DNA of 64,000 bases, from NCBI RefSeq assembly GCF_015277515.1, contig NZ_CP063767.1:868001-932000 (forward strand), written 5' to 3'. Source of the DNA: Thermophilibacter immobilis (GTDB lineage: Bacteria; Actinomycetota; Coriobacteriia; Coriobacteriales; Atopobiaceae). The first letter of the stretch is position 1. Every line of letters begins with the position of its first letter. The translations under genes and the position numbers were made by a program. Shown here one piece after another: positions 1 to 6,786 of the stretch. The notes under the pieces are model-generated. The model made no database searches and was not told where the DNA came from. It saw only the letters and a list, made by a program, of their open reading frames with translations.

Positions 1-1235
1 GGTGCCTGACCACCGAAGAGTGCCTTGAGCTCCTTCTTTGCCTCATCGGTGTGGCCGACATCCTTCCAGAGCCATAGATTTGTCGGGAGCTTCCCCCCGA
101 CACTATCAAGATGGATCTTGTGGCCCATTCCCCCCTTCCCCTTGTTCGTAAAATAGAGGTCTGGCCAGTTGCCTGCGTCATAACGTTCCGCTGCGAACCG
201 CTTTGATTCGTCAGACACGTCTCTGAGCATGATGCCCTTCGCATCACCTATCTCATCGGGGGCACAGTTGCATACCTTGGCACGTCTCTCGGCATCGTCG
301 AGAGTCCGAAGCTCATAGTCGCCCCATCCACACATGTTGGAGTACATCTCATCCTGGCCCAAGGTCCAGTGGCGACCATTTGATGGGTAGAGGAGCTTCC
401 CGGTAACAGGCTGCTGTATGGCATAGACCATCCCATGGTGAGACGAGGCACCGGGCGCCGTGGAGTCTCCTGCCTTCCACGAGATATCGTCTCCATCGGG
501 ACTGCCATATCTCCCGTTCATCTCCTCACTTCGCTCAAGACGGCCAGGGAGCCAATCGGGCTCCTTACCGTAAACGAGGATATGCTCGATCTCAGTCGGA
601 AAGCCCCCCTTCTTGTCGTTTCGGGGAGAGTACGTCTTTTGCCAAGAGATATTCCCGGCAAAGCAGCTCGAACCAAAGACTTCGTCCATGAGGAGCTTGA
701 GCTCCGCGTTCTCGCGGTCGTCGTTGCTCACGAAGATGACACCCGAACGCTTGAGAAGAGCATGGGCGACCTCGAGGCGGGGTTCCATGAACGAGAGCCA
801 CTTGGAGTGCGGGAAGGTGTCGTTCTTGTCGACGTAGGCGTCGTCGTAGATGAAGTCCCTGTTGCCGGTGTTGTAGGGAGGATCGATTTAGATGAGGTCG
901 ACCTTGCCGCGCAGGACCCGGGAGAGCGCGTCGAGCGAGGCGAGGTTGTCCCCCTCGATGAGGGCGTTCCACTGGCCACCGTTGTCGATGGCGAGCGACT
1001 CGTCCTCCGTGAGCACGGAGACGCTTCCCTCGAGCACGTGGTCAATCTCCTCGCGGTGCTGCTCGAAGACCAGCCCGAACTTCCTGCCTTTCACGTCCTT
1101 CTCGAGGGCGTTGAGGTAGGCGAGCAGCCGCCCCGCGTTCCCGTCCTGCGTGGCGGTGGAGTTGATGTAGTCCCTGATCTGCTCGATGCCGCCGACCAGC
1201 TCCTCGCGCCTTTTCTTGGATACGTTCTCGCCCAT
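1..1235 (-). pseudogene. Type III-like adenine-specific DNA methyltransferase, nonsense-interrupted, cut by window edge
   Basis: Read on the minus strand from ATG at 1235 (GAGGGAAG ribosome site upstream). The first 115 residues (MGENVSKK...) match the N-terminal part of Mod-type methyltransferases and end in KVDLI followed by TAA at 888-890. The same frame then continues without another stop to base 1 with IDPPYNTGNRDFIYDD, the catalytic DPPY motif, then KWLSFMEPRLE and GVIFVSNDD. In this family the residue at the stop is usually Tyr or Trp (DLIYIDPPYNTG), so a single substitution explains the break. The 3' end lies beyond the left edge, and any partner restriction gene would also be there. 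The gene is outside the integrative element. Without readthrough the product lacks the catalytic motif. Confidence 0.85.
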
Positions 1236-1407
1236 GTAGTCTTCCCTCAGTTGGTCAATTGTGTTTATGATATCGCAAGGGAGAAGACACTGGAGGTACT
1301 TGTTACCCGCAGCACCGATAAGGAAGCCTATGGTGCACCGTTCACCCGATTCGTTGGCATCATGAAATGCTCTAGTGGCCTGTTTGGTGGCTTACTAGTG
1401 GCCTACC

Positions 1408-1440
1408 AAAAGAGGTCGGAGCCACATAGCCTCCGACCTC
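1408..1440 (-). terminator. Rho-independent terminator of the ancestral tRNA-Val gene
   Basis: On the minus strand a 10-bp perfect stem (1431-1440 with 1412-1421, 9-nt loop) is followed by a short U run (1411-1408). It lies just beyond the truncated tRNA 3' end at 1449-1493, so it is probably the original terminator of the tRNA gene, separated from it by the element. Confidence 0.6.
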
Positions 1441-1448
1441 GTCATTTA

Positions 1449-1493
1449 TGGTGGGCGTTGCAAGATTTGAACTTGCGACCTCTTCCGTGTCAG
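1449..1493 (-). repeat. Left attachment repeat: displaced 3' half of tRNA-Val
   Basis: 45 bp matching the 3' half of the intact tRNA-Val at 6503-6547, from the anticodon loop through the encoded CCA. The 17-bp segment 1477-1493 is identical to 6531-6547. The four mismatches all fall in the T-stem: GCAAG/CTTGC here, ATAAG/CTTAT in the intact gene. The 5' half of a tRNA is absent here, so this is the chromosomal 3' end left behind by integration. Confidence 0.9.
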
Positions 1494-1607
1494 TCTTTTT
1501 ATGTTGCCGAACAGGAAATATCAACGCGACAGTTACGAACTTTCTACCTGCATTTATACGTCATATTCCGTATGTGCCGTAAATAACGTACAATAACGAA
1601 GTAGATA

Positions 1608-1639
1608 TTTTGCGGCGTTATTGCGGCTAATTTTGCGGC
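1608..1639 (+). repeat. Three TTTTGCGGC-type repeats, candidate integrase arm sites (left end)
   Basis: Copies at 1608-1616 and 1631-1639 are TTTTGCGGC; a weaker copy at 1620-1627 is ATTGCGGC. They lie between the left att repeat and the integrase start. Three copies of the same motif lie at the other end of the element (6424-6455). Position at both ends beside the att sites is what arm-type integrase or excisionase sites show. The role is inferred. Confidence 0.55.
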
Positions 1640-1650
1640 AAGGAGGAACG

Positions 1651-2862
1651 ATGTTCTACTCATCAGCCTACCTAAGGGAGCGCAAGGGCAGGGGTTGGAT
1701 TGGCGTCCTCTCCTACAAGGACGAGAGCGGGAAGTGGCGCAAGAGGGAGAAGTCCCTCGATGCTAAGGGCAAGCGCGAGGCAAGCAAGGAATTAGACAAG
1801 TGGCGCGATGACATGGAGGCAGAGGCCGTAAGCGCGAGTATCCTCGCACCAGCGGAAACCGTAATAGACTACGTGACGCGCTACGTCGATACCCTAGAGG
1901 CTTCCGAGTCAATCGAGAGGTCAACCGTGACCGTCTATCACGCGATGTTGAAGCACATTGACGGGGAGCTTGGTTCCCTAAGGCTCGAAGAATTGAACGC
2001 CGAGAGCGCCCAGGCATGGGTCAACTCGTTGGTTTCAAGCGGTTATGCAGCTTCCACCGTGCGAAAGGCTTTCAACCTCCTTAAAGCGGCAATGACCCAC
2101 GCGGAAGATACGGGGCGCATAGTCAAGAATCCCCTACGCACCGTGAAGCTCCCCAAGATTCCAAAGAAGGAGCCAAACGCATTGGACGCCGCCCAGAGAG
2201 CACGGCTTGTCTCGTTTCTGGACATAGCGGCACCCAGCCCCGTGAATCTCGGAATCAGGCTCGCCCTCTTCACTGGTATGAGAGAAGGCGAGATTTGCGG
2301 CCTCCAATGGAAGAACGTTGACCTCGAATCGGGCGTAATCAGGGTTCGCACCGTAATAGGCAGGGATGGCGGCAAAACCTATGTGAAGGAGCCTAAGACA
2401 GGGGGTAGCAGGCGAGATATTCCGGTATCTGATTCAATCATCGAGGCACTTAAAGCACAGCGCACCGAGATGGTCAGGAAGTGTCTAGAAGCCGGAATCC
2501 CCTTTTCAAATGACCTGTACGTACTGGGCAGGGTGGACGGTACAAACCTAGCTCCACACGCCCTCTGGGAGGCTTGGAAGGCCATTGCTGCATCACTCGG
2601 CCTAGTGGGCACCCAAGGCAGGGTCCCCACGTTCCACGACCTGAGGCACACGTTCGCCACGGCGGCGATTTCCGAGGGCGTGGACGTAAAGAGCGTTTCT
2701 AGCATCTTGGGGCACACCAACGCAGCTATGACATTGAACATCTACGCAAGCGCAGACCCAGACGCCAAACGCAGGGCAGCTGAGACCGTGAGCGAGGCAA
2801 TGGAGCGCAAGCCGAAGGACGCAACTATTCTCACATTGAAGACGGGGACCGATGACAAATGA
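1651..2862 (+). CDS. int: Tyrosine recombinase (phage-type integrase)
   Basis: Site-specific recombinase expected to insert and excise the surrounding element at tRNA-Val. ATG at 1651 is preceded by AAGGAGG, which decides the start; a TTG at 1621 in the same frame has no such site. The 403-aa protein has an N-terminal Arm-like region (FYSSAYLRERKGRGWIG), a SAM-like core-binding domain (about 65-150) and a C-terminal catalytic domain. Catalytic residues are visible: Arg in LFTGMREGEICGLQW, HDLRHTFAT (the HxxR box), the second His in ILGHTNAAMT and the nucleophile Tyr in LNIYAS. Its stop overlaps the next ATG (ATGA at 2859). The direction is into the element, away from the left att repeat. Confidence 0.93.
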   Translation: MFYSSAYLRERKGRGWIGVLSYKDESGKWRKREKSLDAKGKREASKELDKWRDDMEAEAVSASILAPAETVIDYVTRYVDTLEASESIERSTVTVYHAMLKHIDGELGSLRLEELNAESAQAWVNSLVSSGYAASTVRKAFNLLKAAMTHAEDTGRIVKNPLRTVKLPKIPKKEPNALDAAQRARLVSFLDIAAPSPVNLGIRLALFTGMREGEICGLQWKNVDLESGVIRVRTVIGRDGGKTYVKEPKTGGSRRDIPVSDSIIEALKAQRTEMVRKCLEAGIPFSNDLYVLGRVDGTNLAPHALWEAWKAIAASLGLVGTQGRVPTFHDLRHTFATAAISEGVDVKSVSSILGHTNAAMTLNIYASADPDAKRRAAETVSEAMERKPKDATILTLKTGTDDK

Positions 2863-3500
2863 GCAATCTCATTGAAGAGTTGAAGGAACGCAGCTTGCCC
2901 GTTCCCAACGACAATAAGCCACTTGGTGAGGTGGAACCGGGACGCATTGAGGCAATCCGCACCGAGCTTCTATCGGGCGTAGGACAAGCAGAGGTCGCCC
3001 AAGGAGTAGGCTTTAAGTCACCGGAGACAGTCAAGAATTGGAGCGACGACCCCTCATCACTCAACAGAGACAAGGCAGAGAAGCTTGTCGCATATCTCGC
3101 TACATTGATTGCAAAACGCTATGGCATACCCGAGGAGACAGCGCGAAAGGTAGTGCTTGACGAGCTTACCAAGGATACGGCGGAAGAAGCCTACATAAAG
3201 GGCATGGACTGTATCCTATCGAACGTTTGCTATTACCTCCTCCATGACGAAGTGGAATCGCTCTGCGACGTGGCCGCGTTAACGGTGCTAGACGAGAGGC
3301 ACACACAGGCGGCCCAGGCTGATTTGGTGGCCTTCCTTGAAGTTGCTGAGGCGTGGAGGCGCATGTATAAGGCAAGGAAAAGCAGAAACGATGCGCGAGT
3401 CATAGAGGCCGGAAATGAGCTGCGAGATGCAGTTACAGCCTTCAACGCGGCAGTCACGAAGCGGGCCACTCATGTTGCAGACGAAGGACAGAGCGCGTAG
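2859..3500 (+). CDS. Unknown element protein with HTH-like N-terminal half
   Basis: 213 aa, translationally coupled to int by a 4-base ATGA overlap. The segment around residues 45-80 (EVAQGVGFKSPETVKNW then LNRDKAEKLVAYLA) has the spacing of a helix-turn-helix DNA-binding fold. The rest is predicted mostly helical, with no signal peptide or membrane segment. Coupling to the integrase suggests a control role in recombination or repression, but no family is recognised. Two strong hairpins follow it, so the int operon probably ends here. Confidence 0.7.
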   Translation: MSNLIEELKERSLPVPNDNKPLGEVEPGRIEAIRTELLSGVGQAEVAQGVGFKSPETVKNWSDDPSSLNRDKAEKLVAYLATLIAKRYGIPEETARKVVLDELTKDTAEEAYIKGMDCILSNVCYYLLHDEVESLCDVAALTVLDERHTQAAQADLVAFLEVAEAWRRMYKARKSRNDARVIEAGNELRDAVTAFNAAVTKRATHVADEGQSA

Positions 3501-3551
3501 CGGTCGTTTTGTGACGCTTTTGTGTCGATAAAAAAATATCTCATCAGGTCA

Positions 3552-3589
3552 AATGGGCGACGGGGCGAAAAACCTCTCGCCCATTTTTT
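3552..3589 (+). terminator. Terminator after the int operon
   Basis: Stem 3552-3560 with 3577-3585 (AATGGGCGA/TCGCCCATT), followed by a T run to 3589. Confidence 0.75.
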
Positions 3590-3632
3590 CGGGTCGTGTT
3601 TCCGAGTGCCTAAAACCTCTCGGAGACCCGAA
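3588..3632. repeat. Second two-part hairpin overlapping the terminator T run
   Basis: TTCGGGTC (3588-3595) pairs with GACCCGAA (3625-3632), and inside it TCCGAG (3601-3606) pairs with CTCGGA (3619-3624). Both loops of this and the preceding hairpin carry AAACCTCTCG. A-rich on one side and T-rich on the other, it could terminate in both directions. Confidence 0.6.
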
Positions 3633-3709
3633 AAATAACGCGGGATTTCTTCCTACTCAGTCGGTTTATGTACCAATCTACCTGCGGTTTATCTGCGATA
3701 CCATGTGTG

Positions 3710-3723
3710 TCGTACCGGTACGA
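3710..3723. promoter_or_regulatory. 14-bp perfect palindrome upstream of xis-like gene, candidate operator
   Basis: TCGTACCGGTACGA lies 31 bp before the start codon of the excisionase-like gene. A perfect palindrome here is a plausible repressor site, perhaps for the HTH-like protein at 2859-3500. No experimental or family evidence supports the pairing. Confidence 0.45.
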
Positions 3724-3754
3724 GATAGGCGGTAAATCGACCTAGGAGGAAGAC

Positions 3755-4018
3755 ATGAGCACAATCACGGTGGGACTTAGAACCCCGCACAACTCACGGT
3801 TCACTATCGAGCAGGTGCGAGACGGAGCAGGCAGTCTCCCCGCCCTTATCGACACGCCAACCGTTGCGGCACTCGCAGGGGTTAGCGAGAGGCATATTCA
3901 ACGAATGGCAGGCTCTGGAAAGCTTCCCTGCGTAAGGGTAGGAAATCGCTACCGCTTCAACACGGTGGATGTCCTTGAAAGACTCGGCCTAAGCGAGGCG
4001 ATGACCGATGCCAGCTAG
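3755..4018 (+). CDS. Excisionase-like MerR/AlpA-type DNA-binding protein
   Basis: 87 aa with AGGAGGA six bases before ATG. Residues about 37-80 (VAALAGVSERHIQRMAGSGKLPCVRVGNRYRF, then DVLERLGL) form the winged-helix excisionase fold: a recognition helix, the GKLP turn, the VGNRYRF wing and a terminal helix. Proteins of this type direct excision by their cognate integrase or act as small regulators. It overlaps the next ORF by 11 bases and heads a rightward operon separate from int. Confidence 0.8.
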   Translation: MSTITVGLRTPHNSRFTIEQVRDGAGSLPALIDTPTVAALAGVSERHIQRMAGSGKLPCVRVGNRYRFNTVDVLERLGLSEAMTDAS

Positions 4019-4397
4019 GGAGGGAACGGCCCCCGCGATGGTTGCAGCCGTCGCAGAGGCCAAGGGCGAGGGGTTCGGAGCCACCTCCTCACAGATGATA
4101 GCCGACAGGCGCGAGAGATTCGCGCGAGAGGCCACCGAGTGGGTCTCCGAGAACGAGGGCGCCTGGTCCTACATGGTCAAGACGGCACAAGGCTATTCCT
4201 CCCAAGGGCGGAAGTTCGGTATGCAGGAGCTTGCCGAGAAGGTTCGCAGGTGTGAGTTCACCGACAGCCACGGGCGCACCACCAAGGTGAACAACAACCA
4301 CGTCCCCGCCCTAGCCCGCTTGCTTGTGGCACAGGTGCCCGCGTGCCGTACGCTCATCGAGCGCCGCACACACGCCTACGACGGCCTCATGGGTTGA
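4008..4397 (+). CDS. Unknown small basic element protein
   Basis: 129 aa, beginning inside the end of the excisionase-like gene, so probably translationally coupled. It is rich in charged residues, with no membrane segment. The segment GRKFGMQELAEKVRRCEF looks helical and could contact DNA. The position between the excisionase-like and replication-like genes fits an accessory replication or control role, but the family is not recognised. Confidence 0.65.
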   Translation: MPAREGTAPAMVAAVAEAKGEGFGATSSQMIADRRERFAREATEWVSENEGAWSYMVKTAQGYSSQGRKFGMQELAEKVRRCEFTDSHGRTTKVNNNHVPALARLLVAQVPACRTLIERRTHAYDGLMG

Positions 4398-4407
4398 GGT
4401 AACGGCT

Positions 4408-5217
4408 ATGAGCGGCGAGAGCGAGCCATTCACGCGAGTATGGGCAGGAATGCTCGCCGCCTTGACAGAGGCCAACGTGAGCGGAAAAGAGCTTGTCGTG
4501 CTCATCTCCCTGATGCGCTACCAGAAAGACGCAGGCGGGGAGGTTTGGCGACCGGTGAGCGAGATTGCCGCCGAGTGCGGACTTTCCGAAAGCAACGTAC
4601 GTAACAAGCTCACTTCACTCACACGAAAGACGTTCAGGGGCAAGGACGGCTCCCCCGTGCCCGTAATCACAAGGGTCAGCGAGGGCCACAGGGGGCGGGC
4701 GGCGGTCTACACAGTCAACCTACCGAGGGAATGTGCAACGAATCCGTTGCCCTTTATGGGAGGAGGCGAAAGAGGCGAAGCGCAACGGAACCGCGAGGAA
4801 TGCGCAACGTTTTCGACTGATTGCGCAACGAATCCGGGGTTAAAGCGCAACAAAGTCGTTGCCCCATTAGAACCAATAGAACGTATCCATAAGAACAGAT
4901 TAGAAGGGGGCGTTTTTGGCAAAACGCCGTCTCCTTTCCCCTCCGAGGAAGAGTGGAATAGGTTCATCGAGAAGAACGGGCTGGGGGAGCCGTACCGCGA
5001 CGAGTGGGGCAGGCTCGAATCCAGAGGTTGGGTCGACGCGGAAGGCAACCCCATACGGGACTGGAGAGCCTACCTGCTGCGCATCTCGGAGAGGGTGGAC
5101 GATGCCCACGAGCGAGCGGGTAGTCACACCTTCTATGACCCCCGCTCCAGGATTCCGCCCGATGAGTACCGCGCACTGACGGGCGAGGAACCCGACATGG
5201 CCGACTGCCCGTTTTAG
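4408..5217 (+). CDS. Winged-helix replication-initiator-like protein
   Basis: 269 aa from ATG 4408, which follows GGGTTGAGGT; an in-frame upstream extension to 4324 overlaps the previous gene and has no ribosome site. The N-terminal 100 residues (KELVVLISLMRYQKDAGGEVWRPVSEIAAECGLSESNVRNKLTSLTRK) are a typical wHTH of Rep or phage replication proteins. The central 50 residues are low-complexity with repeated ECATN/DCATN, encoded by the GCGCAACG repeats described separately. The C-terminal 80 residues are acidic and end DMADCPF, which resembles the C-terminal SSB-interaction tail (acidic plus DCPF). Likely role: starting replication of the excised element. Confidence 0.6.
   Translation: MSGESEPFTRVWAGMLAALTEANVSGKELVVLISLMRYQKDAGGEVWRPVSEIAAECGLSESNVRNKLTSLTRKTFRGKDGSPVPVITRVSEGHRGRAAVYTVNLPRECATNPLPFMGGGERGEAQRNREECATFSTDCATNPGLKRNKVVAPLEPIERIHKNRLEGGVFGKTPSPFPSEEEWNRFIEKNGLGEPYRDEWGRLESRGWVDAEGNPIRDWRAYLLRISERVDDAHERAGSHTFYDPRSRIPPDEYRALTGEEPDMADCPF
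4732..4862 (+). repeat. GCGCAACG iteron-like cluster inside the replication gene
   Basis: (G/T)GCAACG occurs at 4734-4740, 4781-4787, 4803-4809 and 4824-4830, with a variant GCGCAACA at 4845-4852 and inverted CGTTGC at 4745-4750 and 4857-4862. Two copies extend to GCAACGAATCCG. Clustered direct repeats inside a replication-initiator gene are a common origin arrangement. That this is an origin is inferred. Confidence 0.5.
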
Positions 5218-5263
5218 CGTTCAAGGGCGCTTTCTGGCGCCATTTCACAGAAAGGAAGTCTAT

Positions 5264-5662
5264 ATGTCCAATAGGAACTACGAGAAGGCCGTGGCCGCTC
5301 TGGTGGCTTACCCCACCACGAAGGAGGCGGCAAAGGCCGCAGGCATGGGAGAGTCCACTTTGCGCGCCTACAAGTCAGACCCCGAGTTCGTCGAGCTGTA
5401 CGCAGCCGCAAGACATGAGCTGTTAGATGCGGGGGTGAAGTCCATGCAGGAGAGGTTCTCAGAGGCCGTGGAGACCGTCTGCGAAATCATGCACGACAAG
5501 ACGGCATCGCACAGCGTCCGCCTCAGCGCGGCGAACTCAATCATCAACAGCTGCGTGCAGCTCACGGACGAGGTGGAGCGCATGGAGCGAGCCGCGAGTG
5601 GTCGTAAGGTGAACCGCGAGCTTTTCGGTGGCCTCAGCGACTTCTTCCCCGCCGGTAAATAG
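5264..5662 (+). CDS. HTH protein resembling phBC6A51 / small-terminase-like family
   Basis: 132 aa with AAAGGAAG before ATG. The N-terminal part (YEKAVAALVAYPTTKEAAKAAGMGESTLRAYKSDPEF) is the helix-turn-helix seen in phBC6A51-type proteins, followed by a helical segment with ETVCEIMHDKTASHSVRLSAANSII, also typical of that family. Such proteins occur in phages, where some are called small terminase subunits, and in integrative elements. No large terminase or capsid gene is present. In a satellite-like element it could redirect packaging or regulate transcription; neither is shown here. Confidence 0.65.
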   Translation: MSNRNYEKAVAALVAYPTTKEAAKAAGMGESTLRAYKSDPEFVELYAAARHELLDAGVKSMQERFSEAVETVCEIMHDKTASHSVRLSAANSIINSCVQLTDEVERMERAASGRKVNRELFGGLSDFFPAGK

Positions 5663-5687
5663 ACAGAGAACAAGATTGGAGCACGCA

Positions 5688-6326
5688 ATGAGCTACAGGA
5701 AGTCGGTCAACGAGACCATGACGGCAATCAGCACCGCCGCCGCAGACGCGCAGGCGAAGATTGAGAAGGCGCGGCGCTTCAAGGAGGGCAACCGCAAGAA
5801 CCTGCGCGACCGCATTGTGGGCACGGAGGGGTTCAGGCAGAACAACGACGCCTACGACAGGCAGATTTCGGACGCCAAGGCGGCGTTCAGGGAGACCGCC
5901 CAGAGAGCGATGGACGAGTACGCCAAGCAGCGCAGCGCGTCGTTCGTGCCACGCCCCCGCGACGTTAGCCCAGAGACGATGCAGTTCCTCTCCCTCATCG
6001 ACCTCACACAGGCCGAGGCAGCCCAACTTGTCAGGGAGGCAAAGCAGAAGGACGGCAACTACACGCTAGCCCGCATGATTTATGCCAACGCCAACAGGCA
6101 GGGAATCGACATGCACGACGACGCGGCGGGTTACATTGCCAAATGCGAGGGAGCCATCTCCTCGCTCACCGAGACGTGCAGCTCGATGCTCGATGACGAG
6201 AGCGGGGCTTACGCCAAGGCTTTCGGGCAGGTGGTTGCCAGCGCAGCCAAGGACGTGTCCGAGGCGTCGGACGCCTACATGGGCAGCGCAGGGGTCACCT
6301 CTGAGGGGTTGCCTATAGAAGGTTAG
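5688..6326 (+). CDS. Unknown helical element protein
   Basis: 212 aa from ATG 5688, 25 bases after the preceding stop. It is strongly helical and coiled-coil-like at the N-terminus (AAADAQAKIEKARRFKEGNRKNLRDRI), with no signal peptide or membrane segment. The length and composition recall phage scaffold-like or relaxosome accessory proteins, but no motif confirms this. It is the last gene of the element and is followed by a hairpin. Confidence 0.6.
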   Translation: MSYRKSVNETMTAISTAAADAQAKIEKARRFKEGNRKNLRDRIVGTEGFRQNNDAYDRQISDAKAAFRETAQRAMDEYAKQRSASFVPRPRDVSPETMQFLSLIDLTQAEAAQLVREAKQKDGNYTLARMIYANANRQGIDMHDDAAGYIAKCEGAISSLTETCSSMLDDESGAYAKAFGQVVASAAKDVSEASDAYMGSAGVTSEGLPIEG

Positions 6327-6369
6327 GAGCACGATTCCACGGCTACAAAGGAAGCGCGTTTGAGCTATG

Positions 6370-6406
6370 AGGAGGCTCGCGAAAGCGGGTCTCCTTTCCT
6401 TGTCTT
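6370..6406 (+). terminator. Terminator at the end of the element operon
   Basis: An 11-bp stem (6370-6380 with 6385-6395, including two GU pairs) with a GAAA tetraloop, followed by a T-rich tract. Confidence 0.65.
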
Positions 6407-6423
6407 AGAGGGAAACTCTGAGC

Positions 6424-6455
6424 TTTTGCGGCAATTTTGCGGCGGGATTTGCGGC
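6424..6455 (+). repeat. Three TTTTGCGGC-type repeats, candidate integrase arm sites (right end)
   Basis: TTTTGCGGC at 6424-6432 and 6435-6443, ATTTGCGGC at 6447-6455. Same motif, same orientation and same copy number as the left cluster at 1608-1639. Confidence 0.55.
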
Positions 6456-6493
6456 AAAACAAAACAGGCCAGAAGCTTTAAGCCTCTGACCTG
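6456..6493 (-). terminator. Element-supplied terminator for tRNA-Val
   Basis: On the minus strand the stem 6484-6493 with 6465-6474 is followed by TTTTGTTTT. It sits just past the tRNA 3' end but inside the element, so integration replaces the native terminator (1408-1440) with this one. Confidence 0.65.
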
Positions 6494-6502
6494 CATCTTT
6501 GA

Positions 6503-6547
6503 TGGTGGGCGTTATAAGATTTGAACTTATGACCTCTTCCGTGTCAG
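6503..6547 (-). repeat. Right attachment repeat inside tRNA-Val
   Basis: Partner of the 45-bp repeat at 1449-1493. The identical stretch 6531-6547 covers the anticodon loop, the 3' anticodon stem and the variable loop, and is the likeliest crossover region. Confidence 0.85.
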
Positions 6548-6577
6548 GGAAGCGCTCTCCCCCTGAGCTAAACGCCC
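6503..6577 (-). tRNA. tRNA-Val (GAC anticodon), element integration site
   Basis: 75 nt including encoded CCA. The acceptor stem pairs GGGCGTT with AACGCCC, the anticodon loop is CTGACAC with anticodon GAC (valine), and the T-arm is ATAAG-TTCAAAT-CTTAT. The 3' half (6503-6547) is the right attachment repeat and was supplied by the element. The first two T-stem pairs differ from the displaced chromosomal copy at 1449-1493, but the stem stays paired, so the tRNA should remain functional. Confidence 0.95.
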
Positions 6578-6616
6578 GAAGTGTTACTCGCTACGTGGGG
6601 TCGCAGCGCAGGGAGT

Positions 6617-6646
6617 ATCTTAGCAAGGAAGGAACCCTGAGTGCAA
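6617..6646 (-). promoter_or_regulatory. Promoter of tRNA-Val
   Basis: Minus strand TTGCAC (6646-6641), an 18-bp spacer and TAAGAT (6622-6617), about 40 bases before the tRNA 5' end. The remaining 6647-6786 stretch shows no gene. Confidence 0.6.
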
Positions 6647-6786
6647 CCCTGAATTTGGTCTTTTTCACGGGGATGGGGGAGAGGCCGCCGTGGTGACCCT
6701 GCTGGTCGCCCACCTGCGAGCGATGCGCCCAGGGCCATTCGCGTGCCCACCGAAGAAGTCCATGGCCACCCCGCCACGCCGCCCCT

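Noticed and set aside
435-1586. Long plus-strand open frame of 383 codons over the methyltransferase
   Set aside because: It is the shadow of the GC-rich minus-strand gene; the minus frame carries the recognisable DPPY and other motifs, and the plus frame runs through the tRNA remnant.
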